The notes under the pieces are model-generated. The model searched no databases, was not told the DNA's origin, and worked only from the letters and a program-made list of their open reading frames with translations. From Micromonospora arborensis (GTDB lineage Bacteria; Actinomycetota; Actinomycetes; Mycobacteriales; Micromonosporaceae), in contig NZ_PYBV01000032.1 of assembly GCF_003205615.1 (NCBI RefSeq), forward strand, positions 1 through 41,352: 41,352 bases of DNA, read 5' to 3'. Made by a program: the position numbers and the translations under genes. Below are positions 7,881 to 15,412 of this stretch, piece by piece. Position 1 is the stretch's first letter. Each line of letters begins with the position of its first letter.

Positions 7881-8669
7881 GTGGATGTTCAGGCTGCGAT
7901 GGAAGCAAACACGCTCTTCGGTTGGCCAGTCGAGTCGATCGACAAGCTGAGGGCGTTGCGCCAACAGGCGAACGAGGGCCTTCTGCCAATCGCAGAGTGG
8001 CGGAGCCAGGACAAGGCCCTCCGGGAACGGCTGCCCGCCCTCTCCGAGGACGAGCAGAAGCTGCTTGATCAGCTCTCCATGGACATCATCACGACCCGCG
8101 CCTACCGGAACGAACGCGGGGAGCTGCTTCTCAGCCGACTCCACGCCATCGAGCACCCGGCCCCGGACAACGCCAAGCTTCGTGAAGAGCTAACCCAACT
8201 AGCGGCCCTTGCTCAGAAGCACCCCGAGGACCAAGAAGTCCTTGGGCGAGAACGAGCCCGCATCGTTGGATGGCTGTTAGGAGACAGCAACGAGGGTGAC
8301 CGTGACCCGCTCACGATGTTGCCCTGGTCTTACATCGCGCGCTTCCGCACCGTGGATGATCCAGTGCTTGGGCTTGTTCCGCAGCCGTTGACGACTGCCA
8401 GGAAAGTCGCCATTGAACAGGCGACCGCGGAGCAGCGGGCTGATGCGCAGGCTGTAGGTGGTCAGCGGGTGGAGCCCTTGGCGGAAGCCTCAGCCGGCCT
8501 AACCCTGCACTCCCTCACACGGTTTCCGAAGCTTGTGCTGGAGAGTGCCGCCAGCGACAACGAGGCCCGGGAGCCGGCCCAAACGGTGCGTGCGCTCTGG
8601 GCCAGCCCGGCGATCCAACAACTCTTACGTCAGGAGACTTCCGGTGGCTGGCCGCCGGAGTTCCATTAA
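7881..8669 (+). CDS. Hypothetical helical protein downstream of the recombinase
   Basis: About 262 residues from the GTG at 7881; an ATG at 7900 and an earlier ATG-like start at 7836 are possible. A TACTCT/CATACT box just upstream of 7881 suggests a leaderless start, but the spacing is not exact. The product is soluble, charged and helical (DKLRALRQQANEG, WRSQDKALRERLPALSEDEQKLLDQL), with a middle segment MLPWSYIARFRTVDDPVLGL and a Trp-Pro-Pro end. There is no membrane helix, signal peptide or catalytic motif that I recognise. It lies 55 bases after the recombinase in the same direction and could be cotranscribed. It ends at a hairpin shared with the next, convergent gene. Confidence 0.6.
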   Translation: MDVQAAMEANTLFGWPVESIDKLRALRQQANEGLLPIAEWRSQDKALRERLPALSEDEQKLLDQLSMDIITTRAYRNERGELLLSRLHAIEHPAPDNAKLREELTQLAALAQKHPEDQEVLGRERARIVGWLLGDSNEGDRDPLTMLPWSYIARFRTVDDPVLGLVPQPLTTARKVAIEQATAEQRADAQAVGGQRVEPLAEASAGLTLHSLTRFPKLVLESAASDNEAREPAQTVRALWASPAIQQLLRQETSGGWPPEFH

Positions 8670-8755
8670 GAATTGCGTCTCCATTTATTTACATTCCCAC
8701 AAAGTCGGAGCCACCCCCGAGACACGCACGCGCCTAATTCGATGGGTCCAGGGAA

Positions 8756-8784
8756 GGGGAGGAGTGAAGTTTTGACCCCTCCCC
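8756..8784. terminator. Hairpin between convergent genes
   Basis: Ten-base arms GGGGAGGAGT (8756-8765) and ACCCCTCCCC (8775-8784) pair with one mismatch around GAAGTTTTG. It lies between the plus-strand gene ending at 8669 and the minus-strand gene ending at 8814, so it could serve both. Confidence 0.55.
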
Positions 8785-8813
8785 CGCCCAGTAAGGCAGG
8801 AACAATCTAGCTA

Positions 8814-9365
8814 TTACCTCCCCAGCATCTCTAGGTGCCCAGAAGCATCCCGTTTCCACCGGATCCCGCTTGCGTCTCTAAACGAGATAGTGGCACGCGC
8901 ATTCGCATTGTCATCAGTGACCATGACTGCGTTACGCAGCTCGTTTGTGGGCCTGAATTCCCAAGGTTTCGCATTAGGCGGTAAGGTATCCTTCTCTATT
9001 GAGGCAAGGCGTCGAGTGTTTCCCTCGCTGTCGGTCGTCAAGAGCTGCAGCTCAAAGTCGTAAACTGGCAGTTCCGAGGCGTTCCGAACCTGAGCCGTCA
9101 GGTAGAGGGGGACGGTGGGATTGGGGAAAGGGCGTTTAACGACAATCCACGCGGACACTCTGCCCGCCTGAATTCGTAACGCGTCCTCTCGACGTTCCCG
9201 CCGTTCGTCCTCGGCGCGTTGGTCGCGCTCAGACTCGATCCGGTAGATGCGCCGTGCGATCAACGAAGCCGCGACAGCGGCAATCAGAGCGCCGAGGGAG
9301 CCCATGGCGCTTATCCAGGCCGGGATGTCACCCCAGTCTGCGGTTCGCGAAACAACAGAGTCCAC
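8814..9365 (-). CDS. Membrane-anchored hypothetical protein with coiled coil and beta domain
   Basis: The 183-residue protein has one membrane segment at about 15-37 (WISAMGSLGALIAAVAASLIA), a charged coiled coil at 40-65 (IESERDQRAEDERRERRED), and a beta-rich domain (VPLYLTAQVRNASELPVYDFELQLL) like the bacterial Ig/CARDB type. The GTG at 9365 is supported by TAAGCT six bases upstream (leaderless). The layout matches the protein at 160-807, suggesting two members of one functional class in this element. No enzyme motif is present. A role at the membrane, for example in exclusion or conjugation control, is only a guess. Confidence 0.7.
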   Translation of the reverse strand: MDSVVSRTADWGDIPAWISAMGSLGALIAAVAASLIARRIYRIESERDQRAEDERRERREDALRIQAGRVSAWIVVKRPFPNPTVPLYLTAQVRNASELPVYDFELQLLTTDSEGNTRRLASIEKDTLPPNAKPWEFRPTNELRNAVMVTDDNANARATISFRDASGIRWKRDASGHLEMLGR

Positions 9366-9397
9366 ATGGGCAGCTTAAGCGGCCTCCGCAACAACGT

Positions 9398-9709
9398 TTA
9401 TCGGTGGTAGCCGCGGTTGCCCCTGCCGTAGTTGCAGGGCCCGCACGCGGGCCGCAGGTTCGAAAGTTGGTTCGTCCCGCCCTTGCTGAGCGGCACAATG
9501 TGATCCGCCGTCGTTGCGGGCCTACGCCGGCACAGGGTGCACGCAGGTGCGTCCGCCAGGACTACGGCCCGGTTACGGCGGTACTCGCTGGTGTAGCCAC
9601 GCCGAGACGCTGACAGCGTATGGACACGCTTGGGTTTGCAGCCAGGGCAACGAGTGCCGGTGCCAAGCGGAATCAGCCGCTTGCACCTGGTGCAGCTTGT
9701 AAAGGACAA
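9398..9709 (-). CDS. HNH endonuclease
   Basis: About 103 residues. Two zinc knuckles (CTRCKRL and CPGCKPKR) near the N-terminus, then CTLCRRRPATTADHIVPLSKGG and NLRPACGPCNYGRG, giving the DH...N...H-like beta-beta-alpha metal site framed by two CxxC pairs, as in phage and mobile-element HNH nucleases. The start is uncertain: a TTG at 9709 has GGGGAGG just upstream, while the longer frame begins at a TTG at 9763 with no ribosome site. In phages such proteins help DNA packaging; here a role in element maintenance or nicking is possible. Its upstream neighbour is the RepA-like ATPase, separated by 256 bases with a hairpin. Confidence 0.8.
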   Translation of the reverse strand: MSFTSCTRCKRLIPLGTGTRCPGCKPKRVHTLSASRRGYTSEYRRNRAVVLADAPACTLCRRRPATTADHIVPLSKGGTNQLSNLRPACGPCNYGRGNRGYHR

Positions 9710-9820
9710 AGAACCTCCCCAGACGGATCGGCTGGTCGCCGATCCTCTATGCCGTTGTGGCAATTAACTTGACGTCGCAGCCAACGACGACAAGGAAGTC
9801 AACTGTTAGTGGAGTAGACA

Positions 9821-9841
9821 GGGCCCGGAGACACCGGGCCC
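9821..9841. terminator. GGGCCC-type hairpin between ATPase and HNH genes
   Basis: GGGCCCGG (9821-9828) and CCGGGCCC (9834-9841) pair perfectly around AGACA. Position downstream of the minus-strand ATPase gene (ends 9966) fits a terminator, though no T-run follows. It shares the GGGCCCAT core with the hairpins at 23-58 and 11200-11222. Confidence 0.45.
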
Positions 9842-9965
9842 ATCACAACTATTAACCCTGTCTTTTCAATCCACCAAGGGAGAAAGGGCGGCCCTCCAAG
9901 CCGCCCGTCAAGAGTGAACACGGACGGGATGGGTTAAAGGGAAGGGGTTCAGGCGTTCACCCTGT

Positions 9966-10919
9966 TCAGGCAGCCTCGGGAGCAGTCCAGCCCTTGTCGT
10001 TGACGTACACCCCACGCACGGCCCTAGCCGCTCGATCGAACGCGACCCTGGCGGCCTGCTCAGAGGGCCAACGCTCGGGGTCGGAGCTGTGTAGCAGCCG
10101 GCCCACCTCGGCCTTGCTAGCGGCGTTCATGTAAGTAGAATTTCCTGCTACTTCCTCAAACAGCCCTCGCCGACGCTTCCTGGTGTCGGCTCCGCGGGGT
10201 CGCTTATCCTCCTTGGTCTGCGCCCGCAGCACCTCGTAAGAGGCTGTGAGGGTGTCCCCGTGGTAGGTGACTCCGACAGACAAGGCCACGTCGGCACTCT
10301 CGTTGCCGTTGATCGCGAGGGACAGGGTCCCATCGCCGGATTTCAGCACATCGACGTTATGCCGCATCCAAGCGGCATACTTGGTGTGACCCATCGGACC
10401 GCGGGGCGTGTAGTTCATGAAATCTTTACCGGCATGGTGTAGCGCCAACGTGGGGATGCCTTTGGCAATCACCCGGTCGAGATAGGTCAGAACCTCGTTC
10501 GCCCCTTCTCCCTGGTTACTGTTCCCCGTGGTGGCACCAAGGATGTTGTCAAACACGAAAAGAGCCGGCGCTACCGCGACAACCTCCGGGATGAAGGTGT
10601 CCCATTCAACATCCGCGAACGAAGCTACGAACACGCGATTGACGCACCCGTAGTTGAACGCACGGCGGCCCCACTTCTTGGCTTCCCCGGGATCAGTGCA
10701 CACCACTACCACGGTGCCGTGGGTGTTGACCTTCCGGCCAAGGAAAGTCGGCTGGTCGTTGGCGATAGCGGAAACCATCGCCGCCGTCAGATTGGTCTTT
10801 CCAGCTTTCGGCTTGCCGGTAACCATGGTGGCGTCAGAGTGAATTAGGCCATCAATCACGAAAGACGGTGTTTCGTCATCCAATCTCTTCCAGTAAGAAG
10901 CGGGCTTAAGAGCCACCAC
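9966..10919 (-). CDS. RepA-like RecA-fold ATPase (AAA_25 type)
   Basis: A 317-residue ATPase. Walker A is VTGKPKAGKTNL at about 33-44, Walker B is APALFVFDNI at about 118-127, and a sensor-type LALHHAGKD follows near 155-165, the layout of RSF1010 RepA/AAA_25 helicase-like proteins found in plasmids, phages and integrative elements. The C-terminal 80 residues are basic (RPRGADTRKRRRG) and helical, probably DNA-binding. The GTG at 10919 has GGAGGT eight bases upstream. I infer a replication or DNA-mobilisation role for the excised element. It is transcribed in the same direction as the integrase and the small ORF upstream, with a 65-base AT-rich leader containing TTAATTAAAC. Confidence 0.8.
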   Translation of the reverse strand: MVALKPASYWKRLDDETPSFVIDGLIHSDATMVTGKPKAGKTNLTAAMVSAIANDQPTFLGRKVNTHGTVVVVCTDPGEAKKWGRRAFNYGCVNRVFVASFADVEWDTFIPEVVAVAPALFVFDNILGATTGNSNQGEGANEVLTYLDRVIAKGIPTLALHHAGKDFMNYTPRGPMGHTKYAAWMRHNVDVLKSGDGTLSLAINGNESADVALSVGVTYHGDTLTASYEVLRAQTKEDKRPRGADTRKRRRGLFEEVAGNSTYMNAASKAEVGRLLHSSDPERWPSEQAARVAFDRAARAVRGVYVNDKGWTAPEAA

Positions 10920-10984
10920 CTTCAGGGACCTCCTTTTTTGGCGGGGTTAATTAAACGTCTCAACGGAGTGGTAGGGCATGGTTA

Positions 10985-11143
10985 CTAATGGGCCCTCCCG
11001 AACAGCCCTCTTAGCCGCGCCCGCTGCTCAGGCGAGAGGGGCGGGGCAGCATCAGCGATGCGCCTGACGCACTCCTCCCACTCAGCGTTTCTGGGCATGA
11101 TTGATCCGCCGCGATTCAATGCGCGGCCTTTGTTCGTGGACAG
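10985..11143 (-). CDS. Small basic protein (37 or 52 aa), element-type
   Basis: A short ORF ends at 10985. The ATG at 11098 gives 37 residues (MPRNAEWEECVRR... PPLSPEQRARLRGLFGRAH); a CTG at 11143 in frame, five bases after a perfect AGGAGG, would add MSTNKGRALNRGGSI. The segment AAPPLSPEQRARLR resembles the short tails of small proteins common in actinomycete integrative elements. The region 10920-11344 has no other gene; it holds this ORF, a perfect palindrome at 11200-11222 and AT-rich motifs. A directionality factor or regulator next to the integrase is conceivable but not shown. Confidence 0.5.
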   Translation of the reverse strand: MSTNKGRALNRGGSIMPRNAEWEECVRRIADAAPPLSPEQRARLRGLFGRAH

Positions 11144-11199
11144 GCTGGCCTCCTACTGGCAGAGGTGACGTTTAAACGGCTTACTGCGGTAGAGACGGG

Positions 11200-11222
11200 A
11201 AACGGGCCCATTGGGCCCGTTT
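11200..11222. repeat. Perfect 11-bp palindrome flanked by GTTTAAAC sites
   Basis: AAACGGGCCCA (11200-11210) and TGGGCCCGTTT (11212-11222) are exact reverse complements with one base between. The octamer GTTTAAAC occurs twice, at 11170-11177 and 11219-11226, the second overlapping the palindrome. It may be the integrase terminator (gene ends 11345) or a binding site for replication or excision proteins. Confidence 0.5.
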
Positions 11223-11344
11223 AAACAACTTGGCTTGTCCCCCGCTACGGGCCCACTCTGAGCAGTCTAACTAACGCCAACAGGCCCTCGCCCCGCTGAT
11301 TCTCGCACGGTTTGCAACACCTCCGGCTTCACCGTTTACTGCCG

Positions 11345-12853
11345 TCAGAACTGCCGCCACCGAAACTCGACAGTCGTTGGGTCCAACTGCTCGCCCTTCT
11401 TCGGCCTGCCAGACTTGGCCGGATTCAAGGCCACTTCAACCAAAGCTGCGAGTACGGCTCGCCTCCATTGGATGTCATCCGCGGTGAGCCAACGTTGCCC
11501 CGCCCCAGGGCCACGCAGACCGGCCAGAACGTCCCCCCTGCCCGCGTCAGTCAACTGACCCTCAACCTCGGCAAGCCGGTCCCGCGCGCGTCGGTTCGCC
11601 GAGGTGAACTGATCCCGTGTCATCTCGTCCTTACCGAACATCTCGACAAGCACATCGAGCCGAGCCCGCAGCTCGCCAGCCTCGCGCCGCAGGCCAGCTA
11701 CATCTGGGCCACTCTCTGCCTCAACGGCGACCAGGTCGGCAATGTCGTCCCTATCAAGCCGGGCAGCGAACACCTTCCCCACGAACTCATCGATCGGGTC
11801 AGCTCGCCTGCTGGCGTGGCAACGCTTGCACTTGTAAATCCGGTGCCCCTGCTCGCCGCTCCGGCGAGGGTTGGTGTAGTTGACGCCCATCACAGGCTGT
11901 CCGCTCCGCTTGGCGTCGGCCTCCGTGCCAAGCTGGTCCTCGCAGCGAGCACAGCGGAACAGGTTGCTACCGAGGTGCCGCACCGCCGAGAAGTTGCCGA
12001 CGTTGGTCGTCCGCGCAGGGTCGCGCAGCACGGCTAGCGATGCCCTCCACACGTCCTCGGGAACTAACGCCTCCCACGTACCCGGAGTTAACTTCCGCTT
12101 CTCGACGGGCGGACGTGACCGAGCGGACAGCTTCGATCCGAGCGGAGGCATCTCGGCGTACGCCCGCAGACCGGCGTACAGGGGGTTGAGCAGCATCACC
12201 CGGACATTGTTGTGTCGCCACTCGTTGCCGAGGCTGGTTCGGGCACCAGCCCGGTTGAGCATCTTGGTTACCGAGTTGAGCGACGCACCCGAGGTGATGA
12301 GAGCGAACGCGTCCCGCACCAACGGGGCCTCAGTCTCATGCGGCAGCAGGTTGCCGTCTCGTCGGTCATAACCGAACGGACGGGGGCCTGTCATCCACGG
12401 CTTCCCCTTGTCTGCTGCCTGCCGGTTGGCACGCCGCTGCCGATCGCTCTTGTTCTCGACTTCCGCCCACGCCATCTCGCCGAGCATGCCGGCGAGCATC
12501 CGGCCATTCGGGGTAGTCATGTCGATCCCGGTACCACGCACAGGGTGAAGCGAGACGCCGTGCTCCCGACATGCCTCCACCACCCTCAGCCTGTCCGCTG
12601 GGGTGCGGTACAAACGGTCGGCGTTCCAAGACACGATGACGTCAACGGCTTGCCGCTCAACGGCTTGCAGCAGCGCCTCAAAGTCTGGCCGACGGCGACC
12701 AGAGGTGGCCGACTTGTCGTTGTCGGTGTACGTCTCGACCAGCGTCCAGTCCTTGACATCGATCAGAGCACGGCAGTCCTCTGCCTGCCTCTCGACACCC
12801 TCCGCTTCGCCACTCTTGTCCTTCGAAATCCGCAGGTAGATTGCCGCTCGCAT
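11345..12853 (-). CDS. int: Large serine integrase of the element
   Basis: A 502-residue large serine recombinase. The resolvase domain covers residues 1-150 (RAAIYLRISKDKSG with the nucleophile Ser, VIVSWNADRLYRTP, AWAEVENKSDRQRRA), the recombinase domain about 160-270 (PFGYDRRDGNL, ALITSGASLNSVTKMLNRAG, NNVRVMLLNPLYAGLR), a zinc ribbon about 295-350 (FRCARCEDQLG and YKCKRCHASRR), and a coiled coil about 375-440 (AGELRARLDVLVEMFG). The ATG at 12853 is preferred over 12904 because GGAG lies eight bases upstream and the family starts there. The gene reads away from the comEC junction 58 bases upstream, which fits an integrase encoded beside its own attachment site. Integration into comEC is inferred from the break. 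Confidence 0.95.
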   Translation of the reverse strand: MRAAIYLRISKDKSGEAEGVERQAEDCRALIDVKDWTLVETYTDNDKSATSGRRRPDFEALLQAVERQAVDVIVSWNADRLYRTPADRLRVVEACREHGVSLHPVRGTGIDMTTPNGRMLAGMLGEMAWAEVENKSDRQRRANRQAADKGKPWMTGPRPFGYDRRDGNLLPHETEAPLVRDAFALITSGASLNSVTKMLNRAGARTSLGNEWRHNNVRVMLLNPLYAGLRAYAEMPPLGSKLSARSRPPVEKRKLTPGTWEALVPEDVWRASLAVLRDPARTTNVGNFSAVRHLGSNLFRCARCEDQLGTEADAKRSGQPVMGVNYTNPRRSGEQGHRIYKCKRCHASRRADPIDEFVGKVFAARLDRDDIADLVAVEAESGPDVAGLRREAGELRARLDVLVEMFGKDEMTRDQFTSANRRARDRLAEVEGQLTDAGRGDVLAGLRGPGAGQRWLTADDIQWRRAVLAALVEVALNPAKSGRPKKGEQLDPTTVEFRWRQF

Positions 12854-12894
12854 CGCTGCTGCTCCGTCTGCTGCTTGGGGTGGAGGGGGAAAGT

Positions 12895-12900
12895 AAGGTA
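12895..12900 (-). promoter_or_regulatory. Candidate integrase -10 box beside the att junction
   Basis: TACCTT lies about 42 bases before the integrase ATG, leaving a leader with a GGAG ribosome site. A -35 region at the normal distance would fall across the comEC junction, so integration or excision would change the upstream half of the promoter. No canonical -35 hexamer is visible. Confidence 0.35.
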
Positions 12901-12902
12901 GC

Positions 12903-12918
12903 ATCCGACACTACGCCG
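12903..12918. other. Attachment-site junction (attL or attR) between element and comEC
   Basis: On the minus strand comEC reads through the codons for HHGSA and then a TAG that starts at 12913. In intact ComEC proteins HHGS(A) continues into the rest of the metallo-beta-lactamase fold, so homology ends at about 12911-12915. The crossover dinucleotide cannot be fixed without the other end; the bases TA shared by an expected Tyr codon and the TAG are candidates. Confidence 0.7.
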
Positions 12919-15193
12919 AACCGTGATGGGCGACCTTCAACACGTCCGCCCGCAACTGGCCGGATGCCGCCCGCGCCAATATCGCGTGCTGTTCCTCGGT
13001 CTCCGCGTCGCCGGGCAGCAGGATCCGCACCCCGGCCACCGAGGCGCTCAACACCAGCGAGTTGTTGTTCGAGTCGGATCTTGTACCGGCCAGCGGGTAC
13101 GGCGGGCCGAGCACCAGTAGGTCGACCCCACCGATCGGATGGCGTGCACCGGCCACGGTGGTCAGCAGCGAGGCCCGCCCGTCGGTCGCCGCGGCTCTGA
13201 CCACATCCCCGCCGCTATCCGGATCGGTTGTCGAGGGCATCAACACGGCGTCCACCCGTCGACCCTGGAACACCCCGGCCACTCCGCCCACATGGTCGGC
13301 ATGGAAGTGGCTGATCACCAGTAGCGGCACCTCCCGTACGCCGAGCCGACGTAGGCAACCGTCCACCGCCCCTGGCTCCGGCCCGGCGTCCACCACCACG
13401 GCACGTCCGGGGCCGGCCGGTAGCACCACGGCATCGCCCTGGCCCACCGCGCAGACCACCACCACCCAACCCGTTGGCGGCCAGCCGGCGGCCACCAACC
13501 GCACCGGGAGGGCGCCCAGCACCACGGCGACGCCGACCACCGCCACCAGTCGCCGTACGAGTGGCCGGCGCACCGCGACCAACAGCGCGACGGTCAACAC
13601 GGTCAGCAGCAGGGCACCCGGCACCCCACCTGGCCACGGCAGGGTCCCACCTGGCAGCCGCGCGCCATGACGGGCGATGACCACCAACCACCAGGCCGGC
13701 CAACTCGCCAGCCAGGCGACGAACTCGGCACCAGCCGGCCAGATCGGCGACACCGCGGCCGCCAGGACGCCCAGCACGGTCGCCGGCGCGATGGCCGGCA
13801 CCGCCAGCAGGTTGGCCGGCACCGCCACCAGGCTGACCGTGCCGGAGATGCCGGCGACTACCGGACCGCAGGCCAGTTGTGCGGCCGCCGGCACGGCCAA
13901 CGCCTCCGCCAGACCGGGCGGGACGCCCCGCCGCCGCAGCCCGTCCCGCCAGCGGGGTGCGAGCATCAGCAGACCGCCGGTGGCCAGCACGGAGAGCGCG
14001 AACCCGGCGTCGCCGGCCAACTCCGGGTCAGCCAGCACCAGCACGATGACGGCAGCGGCCAACGCGGGCAGCGCGGCTCGTGGACGACCGGCGGCCAGCG
14101 CGACGAGCCCGATCGCCCCCATCGTCGCGGCCCGTACGACGCTCGGCGACGGGCGGACCAGGATGACGAAGCCGACCAGCGCCACTCCGCAGAGCACGGC
14201 GGCGAGCCACGGGCCGGCCCGCGCCCACCGGGCCAGCAACAGCACCGCTCCTACCACAATTGCCACATTTGAGCCAGAAACCGCCGTCAAGTGTGTCAGT
14301 CCAGTTGCTTTGAAGTCGTCCTCGACGGCCGCCAGCAGTTGGCTCGTGTCGCCCACCACCAATCCCGGCAACAGCCCACCCGGCTCGTCGGCCAACGGCA
14401 GGCAGGCGCGTTGCAACCCGGCGCGCAGCGATCCGGCAGCCCGCTGCACCCACGGGGGCTCATCCAATCGGACCGGCGCGCTGTTAACCGACAGGACGGC
14501 GGCGGTCAGGTCACCGCCCCGAGGCGCCGCCAACCGGCCGGTGGCGTTAAGTCGTTGCCCGGGCAGCAGATCCCGCCAGCCCGGACCGCTGGCCAGCACC
14601 AGGATCCTGGCCGGTGTCTCGATCCGCCGCGTTCCTGGCTCGCTCAGCCAGGACAGTGTGGCGGAGAACATCTGCATCGCTGGCCGACCGGGTGCCCCGG
14701 ACACCTGCCGGGGGTCGTCGCGGACAACCAGCCGGGCGGTGACCGAGGCACCGGACCGGACCACCTCGGCCAGTGGCGCCGCGTCCCGTACGGCCAGCCG
14801 GGCTGCGGTCGCCGCGCTGCCGCAGACCACGCCGAGCAGGACGGCGACGGCTATCCAGCCGAACCGCACCACGACCGAGCGGCGAGCACCGTGGCTGAGG
14901 TGTGCGGCCAGCGCCAGCGCGGCGGCCCCCGCCACCAACGCGATCAACACCCCGCTCCGGACCGACAGGTGGAGCACGGCAAGGGCGGAGAGCCAGGTCG
15001 CCACCGCCACGCCGGCAAGTCGCAGATCCAGCGGTGCCCTCCGGCTGTCCGACTCACTCGGTGGCGGATCCGCCACCGAGGCGTCGCCCGGTGCGGCAAC
15101 ACCGACCTCCACCGGCAGTGCGGGACGAGCCGCCGCACCACCGAGGAGCCGCGTCGGTCGCTCCGGCGCCCTCGTCTCGTCGTCATCGGACAC
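12911..15193 (-). pseudogene. comEC: ComEC, 3' end removed by element insertion
   Basis: ComEC forms the inner-membrane channel for single-stranded DNA during natural transformation. The 760-residue remnant has membrane segments at about 50-95 and 110-135, a DUF4131-type soluble region, the Competence domain (GLTHLTAVSGSNVAIVV near 290, with further helices to about 560), and a C-terminal metallo-beta-lactamase domain: SHFHADHVGG at 628, LLPGDAE near 727, HHGSA at 756-760. It stops directly after HHGSA, where relatives continue for roughly 60-90 residues. The GTG start at 15193 is supported by TACCGT seven bases upstream. The promoter and the first 95 percent are intact, so a stable truncated protein is possible; transformation competence is doubtful. 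Confidence 0.9.
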
Positions 15194-15200
15194 CAGCCGG

Positions 15201-15303
15201 ACGGTAGGCGGGGTCGACCGGCCGCGCCGCCGACCGTCCCTCGCCTGTGGACAGCCGACCCGCCTGTGGACAACGCCCTGATCATGCTCAAATCTGCTAC
15301 GGG
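15201..15303 (-). promoter_or_regulatory. comEC promoter with twin DnaA-box-like upstream block
   Basis: The -10 box TACCGT (15201-15206) lies seven bases before the GTG. After a 39-base gap come CTGTCCACA (15246-15254), TTGTCCACA (15265-15273) and TGATCA (15279-15284), within a 60-base block (15244-15303) that matches the comEA upstream block in 47 of 60 positions without gaps by hand count. Box spacing is 19 bases start to start, about two helical turns. Confidence 0.7.
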
Positions 15304-15412
15304 CCCTGCCGGGAGGAAGCGGTAAGCCTCCGCGTGCTGCCTGAGGCGATACGAACGACCGCAGGGAGTCCGTCGCCTGCCCCGGAAGACATGATCGTTT
15401 ACAGTCGGGCTG

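Larger units (their letters stand above)
1..12910. mobile_element. Integrated element (right part) inserted in comEC, with large serine integrase
   Basis: The block runs from the left window edge to the comEC junction. It carries a large serine integrase at the junction, a second small serine recombinase, a RepA-like ATPase, an HNH nuclease, a restriction-modification cluster and orphan membrane proteins. Base composition is noticeably less GC-rich than the core genes to the right, for example across 1300-1700 and 10920-11200. comEC is cut exactly at its right border. No transfer (FtsK/TraB-like) or phage structural gene is seen in this part, so whether it is an integrative plasmid, AICE-like element or prophage remnant is open. 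The left border and the other half of comEC lie outside the window. Confidence 0.85.

Noticed and set aside
12854..12904. Integrase start at the upstream ATG (12904)
   Set aside because: The extra 17 residues are Pro/Ala-rich and not family-like, and GGAG lies before the ATG at 12853.
13677..15281. 534-residue open frame on the plus strand opposite comEC
   Set aside because: Low-complexity Ala/Thr/Arg composition and complete overlap with comEC codons; a high-GC shadow frame.
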